This document shows positions 8,564 to 16,570 of a stretch of 64,000 nt of DNA, piece after piece (the stretch's first letter is position 1; each line of letters starts with the position of its first letter). Location of the stretch: positions 1 to 64,000 of the forward strand of contig NZ_AEYW01000013.1 in the NCBI RefSeq assembly GCF_000192475.1, given 5' to 3'. The position numbers and the translations under genes were made by a program. Origin of the DNA: Ruegeria conchae (GTDB lineage Bacteria > Pseudomonadota > Alphaproteobacteria > Rhodobacterales > Rhodobacteraceae). The notes beneath the pieces were generated by a model. It made no database searches. It was given only the letters and a program-made list of their open reading frames with translations, and was not told where the DNA came from.

Positions 8564-9532
8564 CTAAACCTTAATATTAGTCAGGATTTTCATGACGATC
8601 AGGTTCAATGTCAGCATGATGCCGACAAAGAAGCAGGCAGGGATGAAGAACGGATGATCCATCACAGAATCGTAATAGTGTGGATCCTTGACCAGAATGA
8701 ACATGAGGCATGCAAGAGGGAAGCCGGACAGGAACTTTCCTGACCATTTTGCCTCAGCGGTAATCGCATTCACCCGACGGAACAAGCGGAACCGGGCCCG
8801 GATCACTTTCGCAAGGCCGGCGAGAATATCAGCAAGGTTACCCCCGGACTGCTGCTGAATGGAAACCGCCACGGCTAGGAAGCGCAAATCCTGCATATCC
8901 AGCCGTTCTGCCATGTCCTTAAGCGCTTCACCCACTTCCCGGCCATAAGCAGATTCATCCGAGATGATGCCAAATTCCGTCGCAAGTGGGTCCTCAACTT
9001 CGCTGGCAACGATCTGGATCGATGAAACAAACGGGTTGCCGACCCGAAGCGATCGCACCATCAGTTCAACCGCATCCGGTAATTGTTCTTCGATCAAAGC
9101 CATTCGTTTCTTGGCCTTGTTGCTGACCCAAGTATAGACAGCACCAATACCGATGGCACCCGAAAGCGCGATCCGCAGTGTTATTTCGGTCGCCGTGGCC
9201 ACGCTGAGGGCCATGAAGACCAAACCAGAAACCAGCGCCATGATCATAATCAGCTGTCTGGGCGAGAAGGCGATTGCGGCTTTTTGGGCTTTGTCTGCCA
9301 GAAGCGAATAGAGTGGGATGCTCTGCGACTTCATATGCTGCTGCATTTCCTTGCGCAGCTGTTCCAGCACTTGTTCGCGACCGACACCCTTGTCGATCAT
9401 ATCCAGCCTGCGATTGACACGGCTGTTCAGACTGATCGATTTTCCAAAGGCGACAAGATAGATACCTTCGACCAGGGCAAAAACCCCGACGAAAATCACG
9501 ACATAGATGAGCGCCTCGACAGGCAGTTGCAT
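8564..9532 (-). CDS. tadB: tad pilus inner-membrane platform protein TadB
   Basis: Inner-membrane T2SSF-domain protein of 322 residues, the partner of TadC. Helices lie at the extreme N-terminus (IYVVIFVGVFALVEGIYLV), in the middle (IMIMALVSGLVFMAL) and at the C-terminus. The T2SSF signature is seen in LPDAVELMVRSLRVGNPF and in IQQQSGGNLADILAGLA. The start ATG 9532 has AGGAG seven to eight bases upstream. It lies 12 bp downstream of cpaF and 10 bp before tadC, so the three are clearly one transcript encoding motor and platform. Confidence 0.94.
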   Translation of the reverse strand: MQLPVEALIYVVIFVGVFALVEGIYLVAFGKSISLNSRVNRRLDMIDKGVGREQVLEQLRKEMQQHMKSQSIPLYSLLADKAQKAAIAFSPRQLIMIMALVSGLVFMALSVATATEITLRIALSGAIGIGAVYTWVSNKAKKRMALIEEQLPDAVELMVRSLRVGNPFVSSIQIVASEVEDPLATEFGIISDESAYGREVGEALKDMAERLDMQDLRFLAVAVSIQQQSGGNLADILAGLAKVIRARFRLFRRVNAITAEAKWSGKFLSGFPLACLMFILVKDPHYYDSVMDHPFFIPACFFVGIMLTLNLIVMKILTNIKV

Positions 9533-9544
9533 ATCTTGGTTCTC

Positions 9545-10984
9545 CTACATCGTGGTCGGGTCGTAGATCGAAGCGGGTAGATCGAAACCCCACAGGCGGA
9601 ACCGCTCTGAAAAGTTGCTCCGAACGCCTGTCGCAGTGAAATGGCCGATGATCTTGTTATCAGGGGTCAAGCCAACGCGTTGAAATTTAAAGAGTTCCTG
9701 TAAGGAAATCACGTCACCTTCCATCCCAGTAATCTCAGTGATGGAAGTCATGCGACGTGAACCGTCCTGTAGACGGCTGGCTTGAACAATCAGGTTCACA
9801 GCCGATGAGATCTGGCTGCGGACGGCTTTGATCGGCATTTCGATTCCAGCCATCGCGATCATGTTCTCAAGACGTGAGATACCGTCACGGGCAGAGTTGG
9901 CGTGGATCGTGGTCATTGATCCGTCGTGGCCTGTGTTCATGGCCTGCAACATGTCGATCACCTCGGCACCACGCGTCTCGCCCACGATGATGCGGTCGGG
10001 GCGCATACGTAGGGCGTTTTTTAGACAGTCCCGCGGGCTGACCTCACCTTTGCCTTCCACGTTGGGCGGGCGGCTTTCCATCCGGCCCACATGGGTCTGT
10101 TGTAGCTGAAGTTCCGCCGTATCCTCGATGGTTAGGATGCGTTCGGCGTCGTCGATAAAGCTGGACAGCGCGTTGAGCGTTGTCGTCTTACCGGAACCCG
10201 TACCACCTGAAACGATGATATTCAGGCGCGTTGAAACCGCGGCCTGCAAATAGGCGGCCATTTCTTCCGTGAAGGCGCCAAAATTGACAAGATCGTCAAT
10301 GCCCAGCTTGTCCTTCTTGAACTTACGAATCGAAACCAGCGAGCCATCAACTGCAATCGGCGGCACCATTGCGTTGAAACGCGAGCCGTCTGCCAAACGG
10401 GCGTCAACGTAAGGGTTGGATTCATCGACACGACGGCCAACAGCAGACACGATCTTGTCGATGATCCGCATCAGGTGCTTTTCATCCTTGAAAGTGATGT
10501 CGCTGATTTCCAGTTTGCCCGCTCGCTCGACGAAAATCTGCTGAGGGCCGTTTACCAGAATATCGTTGACCGTATCGTCCTGCAGCAAGGTTTCCAGCGG
10601 CCCCAGGCCGGTGACTTCATCATAAAGTTCCTTGTTGAGCTGAGTGCGGTCCTCACGGTTCAAGACAATATTGCGCGATTCCAGAACTTCGCTTGAAATT
10701 GCACTGATCTCAGCCCGTAACTCGGCCTCTGCTGCTTTCTCAAGCGCCGCAAGGTTTAGGTTTTCAAGCAGTTCACGGTGCAGTTCCAGCTTGATCTCAC
10801 CCAAACGCTCTTTGCGCTTGCGCTCTTTGTCGTTGACGGTGACCTCCGCCGCCTTTTTTTGCACCGGCTTGCGTACGACATTGGTCGAGGCCGCCGCCGC
10901 GGCTGGCGTTGCGGCCTCAGCTTTTTCAGGCGCCGGGGTTTGAACCGGCTGCGCCGAAGGCTGTTTTTTATATCTTGAAAACAC
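9545..10984 (-). CDS. cpaF: tad pilus assembly ATPase CpaF/TadA
   Basis: Hexameric secretion ATPase that drives Flp pilus assembly from the cytoplasmic face. Of the 479 residues the first ~60 are a low-complexity Ala/Pro/Lys linker. The N-terminal domain and the ATPase core follow, with Walker A GGTGSGKT (260-267), an Asp box near [10 protein letters not shown], a His box TTIHANSA and Walker B-like [10 protein letters not shown]. The start is GTG 10984 with GGGAG five bases upstream. It lies 17 bp downstream of cpaE and directly upstream of tadB. Confidence 0.96.
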   Translation of the reverse strand: MFSRYKKQPSAQPVQTPAPEKAEAATPAAAAASTNVVRKPVQKKAAEVTVNDKERKRKERLGEIKLELHRELLENLNLAALEKAAEAELRAEISAISSEVLESRNIVLNREDRTQLNKELYDEVTGLGPLETLLQDDTVNDILVNGPQQIFVERAGKLEISDITFKDEKHLMRIIDKIVSAVGRRVDESNPYVDARLADGSRFNAMVPPIAVDGSLVSIRKFKKDKLGIDDLVNFGAFTEEMAAYLQAAVSTRLNIIVSGGTGSGKTTTLNALSSFIDDAERILTIEDTAELQLQQTHVGRMESRPPNVEGKGEVSPRDCLKNALRMRPDRIIVGETRGAEVIDMLQAMNTGHDGSMTTIHANSARDGISRLENMIAMAGIEMPIKAVRSQISSAVNLIVQASRLQDGSRRMTSITEITGMEGDVISLQELFKFQRVGLTPDNKIIGHFTATGVRSNFSERFRLWGFDLPASIYDPTTM

Positions 10985-11001
10985 GGCAGCTCCCTTTTGA
11001 A

Positions 11002-12237
11002 TTATGCGGCTTCAGCGTCGCTGCTGCCTAGGCTATGAAGCGATTGAGCAAGTTTGGCGATCTCGCGACGTAGCGGATTCTTGGCCGCCGAGTTTGCCAA
11101 TGGCAGGCCGTGATCACCGCTTTGCATGACTGCCTTGCCACCATCAGGTAGAAGCAAGTCGATCGAAATGCCCAGGCTTTCGCCCATACGTTTGACCCGG
11201 CCTTTTCCGTTGAGGTCGGTGAATTTCGGTGCCCTGTTCATGGCAAACCGCAACTTGTTAAAAGGCAGTTCTTCAGCCTGCAAAGCCCGTTTCAGGCGCA
11301 ACGCGTTCTGAGCCGACCGCATATCAAGTTCGATCAAAGCAAAATAGACATGCGCCGCCTGCAGCACCGTTTCGGACCAGTGAACCAGTGTTTTGGGCAT
11401 GTCGATCACGACGTAGTCGAAGTGGCTGCGTGCTGTATCGATCACCCGCTGGATATCCTCAGGGTTGATAATATCCAGTGGAACCATATCGGACGGAGCG
11501 GTTAGGACCTGCAGCTTGTCTTCGAATGTTTGCAGGGCTTGCCCGAAGGATTCCTCGTCCATGGAATCAGTGTCCGAGAGCATTTCGAATACGACCTCGT
11601 GACGCGGAAGGTCCAAAAACGTAGAAACGCTGCCATATTGAAGATCCAGATCAATCAGGCACACTTTGGGTGTTTCTTTGGCTGAAACTGTAGCCAGTTC
11701 CCACGCAAGGTTTACGGCCATCGTCGTGGAGCCGACCCCGCCTGCGAGCCCCTGGACCACGAACAGCGCGCCCTCTTTCGACGCACCATTGGCCAGCGGC
11801 ACTGCTGCGGCTTGTGGTGCTGTGACCGGGTCGGGCTTGTTCATCCGGTCAATTGCTTCCTGAAGTTCGTTTTCGGGAAGCGGGTAGGGGACAAACTCAT
11901 CAGCGCCCTTACGCAATAGTTGATGCAGGGAAGCCGGAGTCACATCTTCTGCGATCAAAACAACCTTTATGCCCTTTTCCTTGGCACGCGTGATGATTTC
12001 ACCCATCATGGTCAAGTTGTCTTCGTCATCACCATCCAGCGCCAGGGCAACAAACTGAAGCGATTCAGCTTCGGGCTGGCTAAAGAACGCGAGCGCCTCG
12101 GCAAACCCCAGATCCCCCCAGCGTTCTCCTAGCGCGGCTTCCATATCTTCGATCAACAGATCGAAATTCTGGACATCACGGCTAATCGTGCAGGCCAGAA
12201 TGGCGTCGTTTTCATCTTGCGGCGTCGCGCTCGTCAT
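11002..12237 (-). CDS. cpaE: tad pilus localisation ATPase-like protein CpaE/TadZ
   Basis: MinD/ParA-like protein of 411 residues that directs the pilus machine to its site, often a cell pole. The N-terminal ~130 residues resemble a response-regulator receiver; the C-terminal part is the ParA-like domain. Its P-loop reads GGVGSTT (166-172), with Ser where the Walker lysine normally sits. Deviant P-loops are known among TadZ proteins and suggest nucleotide binding with weak or no hydrolysis. Other ParA features such as VCLIDLDLQYG and YVVIDMPK are intact. The start is ATG 12237, with GAGG nine bases upstream; GTG 12243 is less likely. A 198-bp gap separates it from the OmpA lipoprotein gene upstream. 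Confidence 0.92.
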   Translation of the reverse strand: MTSATPQDENDAILACTISRDVQNFDLLIEDMEAALGERWGDLGFAEALAFFSQPEAESLQFVALALDGDDEDNLTMMGEIITRAKEKGIKVVLIAEDVTPASLHQLLRKGADEFVPYPLPENELQEAIDRMNKPDPVTAPQAAAVPLANGASKEGALFVVQGLAGGVGSTTMAVNLAWELATVSAKETPKVCLIDLDLQYGSVSTFLDLPRHEVVFEMLSDTDSMDEESFGQALQTFEDKLQVLTAPSDMVPLDIINPEDIQRVIDTARSHFDYVVIDMPKTLVHWSETVLQAAHVYFALIELDMRSAQNALRLKRALQAEELPFNKLRFAMNRAPKFTDLNGKGRVKRMGESLGISIDLLLPDGGKAVMQSGDHGLPLANSAAKNPLRREIAKLAQSLHSLGSSDAEAA

Positions 12238-12404
12238 AAACACAATCCTCGTCGAGAGGGCTGAGCAAACCTGATGAACGCGTGAAAGGTCAGTTCTAGC
12301 TTGCTGTCGCCCGATGCGGTCAATTTTGGCCGCAGGTCACCCTATTGTTCACAATGTTGCTTGGAAGTGGGGCGAGAATTGGGCGCAAAAGAACCAATTG
12401 TAGG

Positions 12405-12431
12405 GAAATGGGCGACAATGCCGCCCATTTC
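12405..12431 (-). terminator. hairpin after the OmpA lipoprotein gene, possible weak terminator
   Basis: A 10-bp perfect inverted repeat (GAAATGGGCG / CGCCCATTTC) with a 7-base loop begins 11 bases beyond the stop of the lipoprotein gene. No T-run follows on the minus strand, so it may be an RNA-stabilising or attenuating hairpin, not a full terminator. Confidence 0.5.
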
Positions 12432-12441
12432 TTAGGTATTA

Positions 12442-13062
12442 TTATTCACCGGATTCGCCTTCACCGATTTGGATGAAGCTGACCGGGGCCGCGCTTGAGA
12501 TATACTCGCGGTAGATAACTTCAGCGTATTTCCCATCCAGGATATTCTTGTGACTATCAACAAATCCTGAAACCTCGGTAACCGTCCTACGGTTACGACG
12601 ATCCCGATCCGGAGTCGCCACAAGAGGGCGGGATTTCCCAAACGAAACAACCGCTTCCAGTCTTGATCGCGAGATCCCTTGCCGCGTCAGGAATGCCACC
12701 GCCGCATTGGCACGGCGTTGCCCCAGACGGTTGTTATAAGCAGTTGAACCTACAGCGTCGGTGTGACCGTAAACACGGAACCGCGCTTCGGGGAACTGTT
12801 TGATCCATGCGGCTTGCTGCAGCAGAATCTTCTGCGCTGATGCATCCAGCTGTGCGCTATCAAACGCAAAGTTGATCTGCGTCGGAACCTCTGCGGCGAA
12901 TCTCTGAGCCAGGATCTGGCCATACGTCAACTCGCCATTCATGACCTGAATGTTATTCAGCGTCGCGTTTCCGAAAGTGCCCTGATCGATTTCATACCCA
13001 GCTTCGCGAGTACAGCCAGCGACAGCAACCGAAAGGCCCAGTGTCAAGATCCACTTTTCCAT
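12442..13062 (-). CDS. OmpA-family lipoprotein of the tad locus
   Basis: Lipoprotein of 206 residues that probably anchors the pilus complex to peptidoglycan. The signal peptide MEKWILTLGLSVAVAGC ends in lipobox VAGC (Cys17). An OmpA C-terminal domain covers about residues 55-150, with INFAFDSAQLD, the YGHTDAVGS loop and NNRLGQRRANAA containing the conserved Arg. A ~50-residue tail follows. The start is ATG 13062, preceded by AGGAGG at good spacing; the open frame extends further upstream into the secretin gene but has no such site. It sits between cpaC and cpaE, where Caulobacter has the lipoprotein CpaD, so it may take that role. Confidence 0.88.
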   Translation of the reverse strand: MEKWILTLGLSVAVAGCTREAGYEIDQGTFGNATLNNIQVMNGELTYGQILAQRFAAEVPTQINFAFDSAQLDASAQKILLQQAAWIKQFPEARFRVYGHTDAVGSTAYNNRLGQRRANAAVAFLTRQGISRSRLEAVVSFGKSRPLVATPDRDRRNRRTVTEVSGFVDSHKNILDGKYAEVIYREYISSAAPVSFIQIGEGESGE

Positions 13063-13078
13063 TGGTCCTATCCTCCTA

Positions 13079-14485
13079 TCAATCCAGAACATAGCCATAG
13101 GAGGCGCCAAAGTCCTGCTTGGCCACTTCCGATGCAGCACCGCTTCCGGCTCGTTCAGTCCGGGCGACTTTGCCATTCACGAACAGATCGAACTCGCTGG
13201 GTGGTTTGACCCGGTCAGTTGGCAGGGCAAGCGCCTCACCACGAGTAGGTGAAACCAGATGTGCGGTAACAATAATGATCAGCTCGCTTTGTTCGCGCTG
13301 ATATTGAGCGCTGCGGAAAAGAGCGCCCAGAACCGGCACATCACCCAACCACGGAACCTGACTGTTCAGATCTGTGAAGTCATCCTGGATCAAACCAGCA
13401 ATCGCAAAGCTTTCACCATCATTCAACTCGATCGTCGTGCGTGTGGTACGCGAGATGAAGCTCGGGACGTTGTCGCCGTTGATCGTGAAATCGGAACTCT
13501 GATCGATTGACGATACGGATGCGCCCATTTCCAGATTGATGCGGTCGCCGTCCACGACACGAGGAACGAACAAGAGCTGAACGCCGAAGGCCCGATACTC
13601 GATCGCAACCACGCCGTCACCTTGCGGAACAGGGATCGGCACTTCGCCACCGGCCAAAAATTCAGCCTCTTGTCCGGATAGTGCCGAAAGGTTCGGTTCG
13701 GCCAAACTGCGGACTAAGCCTTTGGTTTCAAGTGCTTCCAACAGAAGGCGAACCTGCGTTGAACCTGCGCCGAACCCAAACAAGATAGCACCCGTATTGG
13801 TTTGCACGAACGGGATGTTATTCGCCAACGCGTTGTTAAGTGATGCTTGGTTGTTCAAGCTGTTGAAGCCGCCGGTCGCGTCTCCACCGCCAAAGCCCAG
13901 AGATGCCGACAGGTTCTTCGCTACCGAACGGTTCATTTCGGCGAATCGCACTTTCAGCATGACTTGCTGTACGCCACCAACATTCATCAAGTTCGATACA
14001 CGCTCAGGCGCGTAGCGCTCGGCGAGTTCAAGAGCACGTGCCAGTCTTGCACTGCTTGATACCGTACCGGATAGGACAATACCGTCATTTGCGGTCCGTA
14101 CTTCGATCGGCTCATTTGGCAGAATCTGACGCAGCCGCTCTTTGAACTCAGAGACATCTGGCGAAACGCGCACACGCACGTTTGTGATCAGATTCCCAGC
14201 GCCATCGAACATCGTCAGCGTGGTTATGCCGGGTGCGCGACCCAATACATATATTGTCCGGTCGGACAGAGTAGAAATGTCTGCAATGCCTGCGTTGGCA
14301 ATGCTGATATCGGCAAAGGGTTGTTCACTCTCCACCACAATTGCGCGGTTAACAGGAACATCCAGCGATTCAGCTGTCCCCTTTTTCACCACGCGAAGAT
14401 TTTGGGCCCACGCGGCATCGCCGATTGGGCTCACAACAAGCGACAACCCCAGCAGGGTTGCGCTGATCCAGGAACGTATTGTCAT
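13079..14485 (-). CDS. cpaC: tad pilus outer-membrane secretin CpaC/RcpA
   Basis: Outer-membrane secretin through which the Flp pilus exits, 468 residues. The N-terminus is a Sec signal peptide ending near GDAAWAQ. An N-terminal pilus-secretin domain (VNRAIVVESEQPFADI) and a BON-like stretch follow, then the secretin core with EPNLSALSGQEAEFLAGGEVPIPVP and VPWLGDVPVLGALFRS, which is diagnostic. The start ATG 14485 has GGAGAGG eight bases upstream; an upstream in-frame codon at 14509 is less likely. A strong terminator lies between cpaB and this gene, so cpaC probably has its own promoter in 14486-14627. Confidence 0.94.
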   Translation of the reverse strand: MTIRSWISATLLGLSLVVSPIGDAAWAQNLRVVKKGTAESLDVPVNRAIVVESEQPFADISIANAGIADISTLSDRTIYVLGRAPGITTLTMFDGAGNLITNVRVRVSPDVSEFKERLRQILPNEPIEVRTANDGIVLSGTVSSSARLARALELAERYAPERVSNLMNVGGVQQVMLKVRFAEMNRSVAKNLSASLGFGGGDATGGFNSLNNQASLNNALANNIPFVQTNTGAILFGFGAGSTQVRLLLEALETKGLVRSLAEPNLSALSGQEAEFLAGGEVPIPVPQGDGVVAIEYRAFGVQLLFVPRVVDGDRINLEMGASVSSIDQSSDFTINGDNVPSFISRTTRTTIELNDGESFAIAGLIQDDFTDLNSQVPWLGDVPVLGALFRSAQYQREQSELIIIVTAHLVSPTRGEALALPTDRVKPPSEFDLFVNGKVARTERAGSGAASEVAKQDFGASYGYVLD

Positions 14486-14627
14486 GTGACCTGCCTCTCC
14501 GATCACCACTCGATTTTTTATGGGTCTAATGCCCTATGATCTGAACCCTGCGCCAATTCCGGATTTATTGCAATAATCAATGGTTTCCGGAATTTTCCTT
14601 ATGTGGGTTTCTCGCAACAACGCCATG

Positions 14628-14654
14628 AAAAAGACCGCGCAAAATGCGCGGTCT
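14628..14654 (-). terminator. rho-independent terminator after cpaB
   Basis: A perfect 9-bp stem (AGACCGCGC / GCGCGGTCT) with a 5-base loop is followed on the minus strand by five T residues. It lies 28 bases past the cpaB stop and should end or attenuate the pilin-cpaB transcript before cpaC. Confidence 0.88.
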
Positions 14655-14681
14655 GTGGGTCGTTAACGGTTTGAATTTTCG

Positions 14682-15563
14682 TTAGTTTGTACAGGGAATT
14701 GGTGTCTCGACAGTTTCGCCGCCACGACGGGTTCGGATTGTACAAACCTTCTTTTCAACCACTACTGGTGCGGGTGCTCGTTCTTGAATTCCCAATAGTG
14801 ATTGCTGGTCTACTTCAACCACTTCGGCGACTTCATCGTCCTGCGCGCCCACTAGCGCCAGAGACATACGGCCGGTGTTTTGTGCCTGTGCCAAAGCCGC
14901 AATTTGTTGTGAGGTCGCCGCTACGGTCACAGTGCGGGCAATCGTGGTCCCTGTGACATCTGAACCCGCAATCTGGTCAACTGCGACCAGTTCAATATTT
15001 GTCAGAACCAGTCGGGTAATCTCGCCGCGTCCAGCATCAGTAGTACCGCGCAGCGATCCGGTCCAATAGACGTCCACTGTGTCACCAGGGCGCAAGAAGC
15101 CCGAAACGCCGGAAGCAACATCGACGCTGATTGCAAAGGCACGCATGCCCTTGGGCAACTGCGACCTCAAGCCCGCTGTTTCGCCCGGATTGGTAACTTT
15201 GACCTCCATGATGGCTTCGTCTTTTTCCATCGACCGAAGCACATATCGTTCGTTATTCTTGATATCGGGGAACAATACCGCAGCATCGATGAATGCACCC
15301 TCGGGGATTGCGGTTTCAGGCCACTGGACAACGCGAATATCTTCTTGGTTCAGTCGCTCACCATATTTGAGAGACCGGTTTGAAACCAGAACTCCGACTG
15401 TTGGCACAACGCCTGCTTTTGCATTTGCCAGTGCCTCTTCACGCAGCTTTCGTTCCTGCGCAAGTTTGGCCTGGTTTTCGGTAATATATTCGCGTGCCAT
15501 ATAGACAGCACCACCGGCCAAGGCGATCCCGATGATAAGAACAAGTCCAAAAACAGCTCGCAT
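14682..15563 (-). CDS. cpaB: tad pilus assembly protein CpaB/RcpC
   Basis: Periplasmic, inner-membrane-anchored protein of 293 residues. One N-terminal hydrophobic helix (VFGLVLIIGIALAGGAVYMA) is followed by a coiled-coil-like basic segment and a SAF-type domain (LVSNRSLKYGERLNQEDIRV, then RAFAISVDVASGVSGFLRPG). CpaB/RcpC proteins assist secretin assembly and gating. GAGGGAC precedes ATG 15563. The C-terminal tail carries two Cys (VCTIRTRRGG and TPIPCTN) that could form a disulfide. It lies 174 bp after the second pilin gene. Confidence 0.93.
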   Translation of the reverse strand: MRAVFGLVLIIGIALAGGAVYMAREYITENQAKLAQERKLREEALANAKAGVVPTVGVLVSNRSLKYGERLNQEDIRVVQWPETAIPEGAFIDAAVLFPDIKNNERYVLRSMEKDEAIMEVKVTNPGETAGLRSQLPKGMRAFAISVDVASGVSGFLRPGDTVDVYWTGSLRGTTDAGRGEITRLVLTNIELVAVDQIAGSDVTGTTIARTVTVAATSQQIAALAQAQNTGRMSLALVGAQDDEVAEVVEVDQQSLLGIQERAPAPVVVEKKVCTIRTRRGGETVETPIPCTN

Positions 15564-15737
15564 TTGTCCCTCGTCATGTTTCGTTCAAGTAGGTTTTACG
15601 GCTCTGATCGCCGCAATGGTTCAACGGCTACCCTAGAGGGCAATTGTGTCCAAAAATGGGACAATCGAAATTAATTCTTTGCTCAAGAAAGACGACTGAT
15701 TTCGCATTAGCAAATTTTCAAGGTCGTCATGCGAGCG

Positions 15738-15935
15738 TTAGTCAAAACTAATGTTCTGGACTTCCGTGTTCGCGAGAGCTTGGCCAGTCTTCTCGTCGAG
15801 ACCGCTGACGCCTTCGTTCAAGAGCGTGTACATCAGACCACCAAAGCCCACAACTGCAGCAGTCAATACAACCCAGTCTACCGTCACTGCGCCGTTTTCG
15901 TCGTTCGCAAATTTCTTGATTGTGCTGAACATCAT
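15738..15935 (-). CDS. Flp-type (type IVb) prepilin, second copy
   Basis: Small prepilin of 65 residues. A basic/acidic 15-residue leader (MMFSTIKKFANDENG) ends at Gly. The mature protein starts AVTVDWVVLTAAVV, so positions 5 and 6 are Asp-Trp where Flp pilins normally have Glu-Tyr. The hydrophobic helix is the only membrane segment. Its mature N-terminus is identical to the other pilin over 14 residues, but the C-terminal half differs completely (NEGVSGLDEKTGQAL), so the two are diverged paralogues and this one may be a minor pilin. It lies beyond a strong terminator, so its expression should be lower than the first copy. Confidence 0.88.
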   Translation of the reverse strand: MMFSTIKKFANDENGAVTVDWVVLTAAVVGFGGLMYTLLNEGVSGLDEKTGQALANTEVQNISFD

Positions 15936-15959
15936 ACTATTCCGGGCAAAGTACCTTTG

Positions 15960-15994
15960 AAAAAGGGGCCAGGTCTTCGAAAAGACTTGGCCCC
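15960..15994 (-). terminator. strong rho-independent terminator between the two pilin genes
   Basis: A 13-bp stem (one G-T wobble) with a CGAA tetraloop at 978-981 is followed on the minus strand by five T residues. It lies 28 bases after the stop of the first pilin gene. It should give an abundant mono-cistronic pilin message with limited read-through into the rest of the tad locus. Confidence 0.9.
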
Positions 15995-16022
15995 CACATT
16001 ACACACCAGAGTGTGATGCTAA

Positions 16023-16217
16023 TTAGTTGGTGTTTGGCGTAGTAACGGTAATACCGGACAGCGCGCTGTCGATGTTGCCCGCCAGTGTGCTGGCACCGCT
16101 ACTAACCTGATTGTAAGCGATGGCTGCCAGAGCAACAACAGCTGCGGTCAGAACGACCCAGTCTACAGTTACGGCGCCGTCTTCGTCTTTGCGGAAGTTC
16201 TTGATGAACTTGATCAT
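16023..16217 (-). CDS. flp: Flp-type (type IVb) prepilin, probable major pilin
   Basis: Prepilin of 64 residues. The leader MIKFIKNFRKDEDG is cleaved after Gly14, leaving AVTVDWVVLTAAVVALAAIAY as the mature start; as in the second copy, Asp-Trp replaces Glu-Tyr at positions 5-6. The C-terminal part is Ser/Thr/Asn-rich (SSGASTLAGNIDSALSG). The ribosome site TAGGAGGG at good distance from ATG 16217, the leading position in the locus and the private terminator all point to high expression, so it is most likely the structural subunit of the pilus. It is divergent from the lytic transglycosylase gene. Confidence 0.92.
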   Translation of the reverse strand: MIKFIKNFRKDEDGAVTVDWVVLTAAVVALAAIAYNQVSSGASTLAGNIDSALSGITVTTPNTN

Positions 16218-16570
16218 GTTACGTCCCTCCTAAAGGATCAAATAAGCAATTAACCTCGGCGTCTTCCAGAGCATTCTCTCTCGGTCCGCTCCCGATCGTC
16301 TCGGCATGGGTCTATGTTTGACCTTTGCGCGTGGCAGGAATTGGGCCAAACCAATATTTTTTGGCTAAATGCTTAAGATTTTATTCGTAATTCTTGTAAC
16401 ATATTGATTATTAGTAGAAATTACTTCACCTTTTTTCGTGCATAGAGGATTGGGCGATGCAAAATAGCGGCAAATGAGGCGAAATTGCCCCATTTCGCTT
16501 TGTTTTTCTGGCGTTGCAGGCCGTTATAGGGTTCAAAATGCTTCAAAAGATAAGAAATCGAGGCAGGCAA
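16218..16570. other. divergent intergenic region between flp and a lytic transglycosylase
   Basis: This 353-bp gap holds no convincing gene. It carries the strong flp ribosome site TAGGAGGG (about 16225-16232, minus strand) and an AT-rich core at roughly 16350-16440 suited to promoters in both directions. I could not assign a confident -35/-10 pair or a sigma-54 site. A GCCAAA...TTTGGC inverted repeat lies near 16345-16365 and may be chance. Confidence 0.5.
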
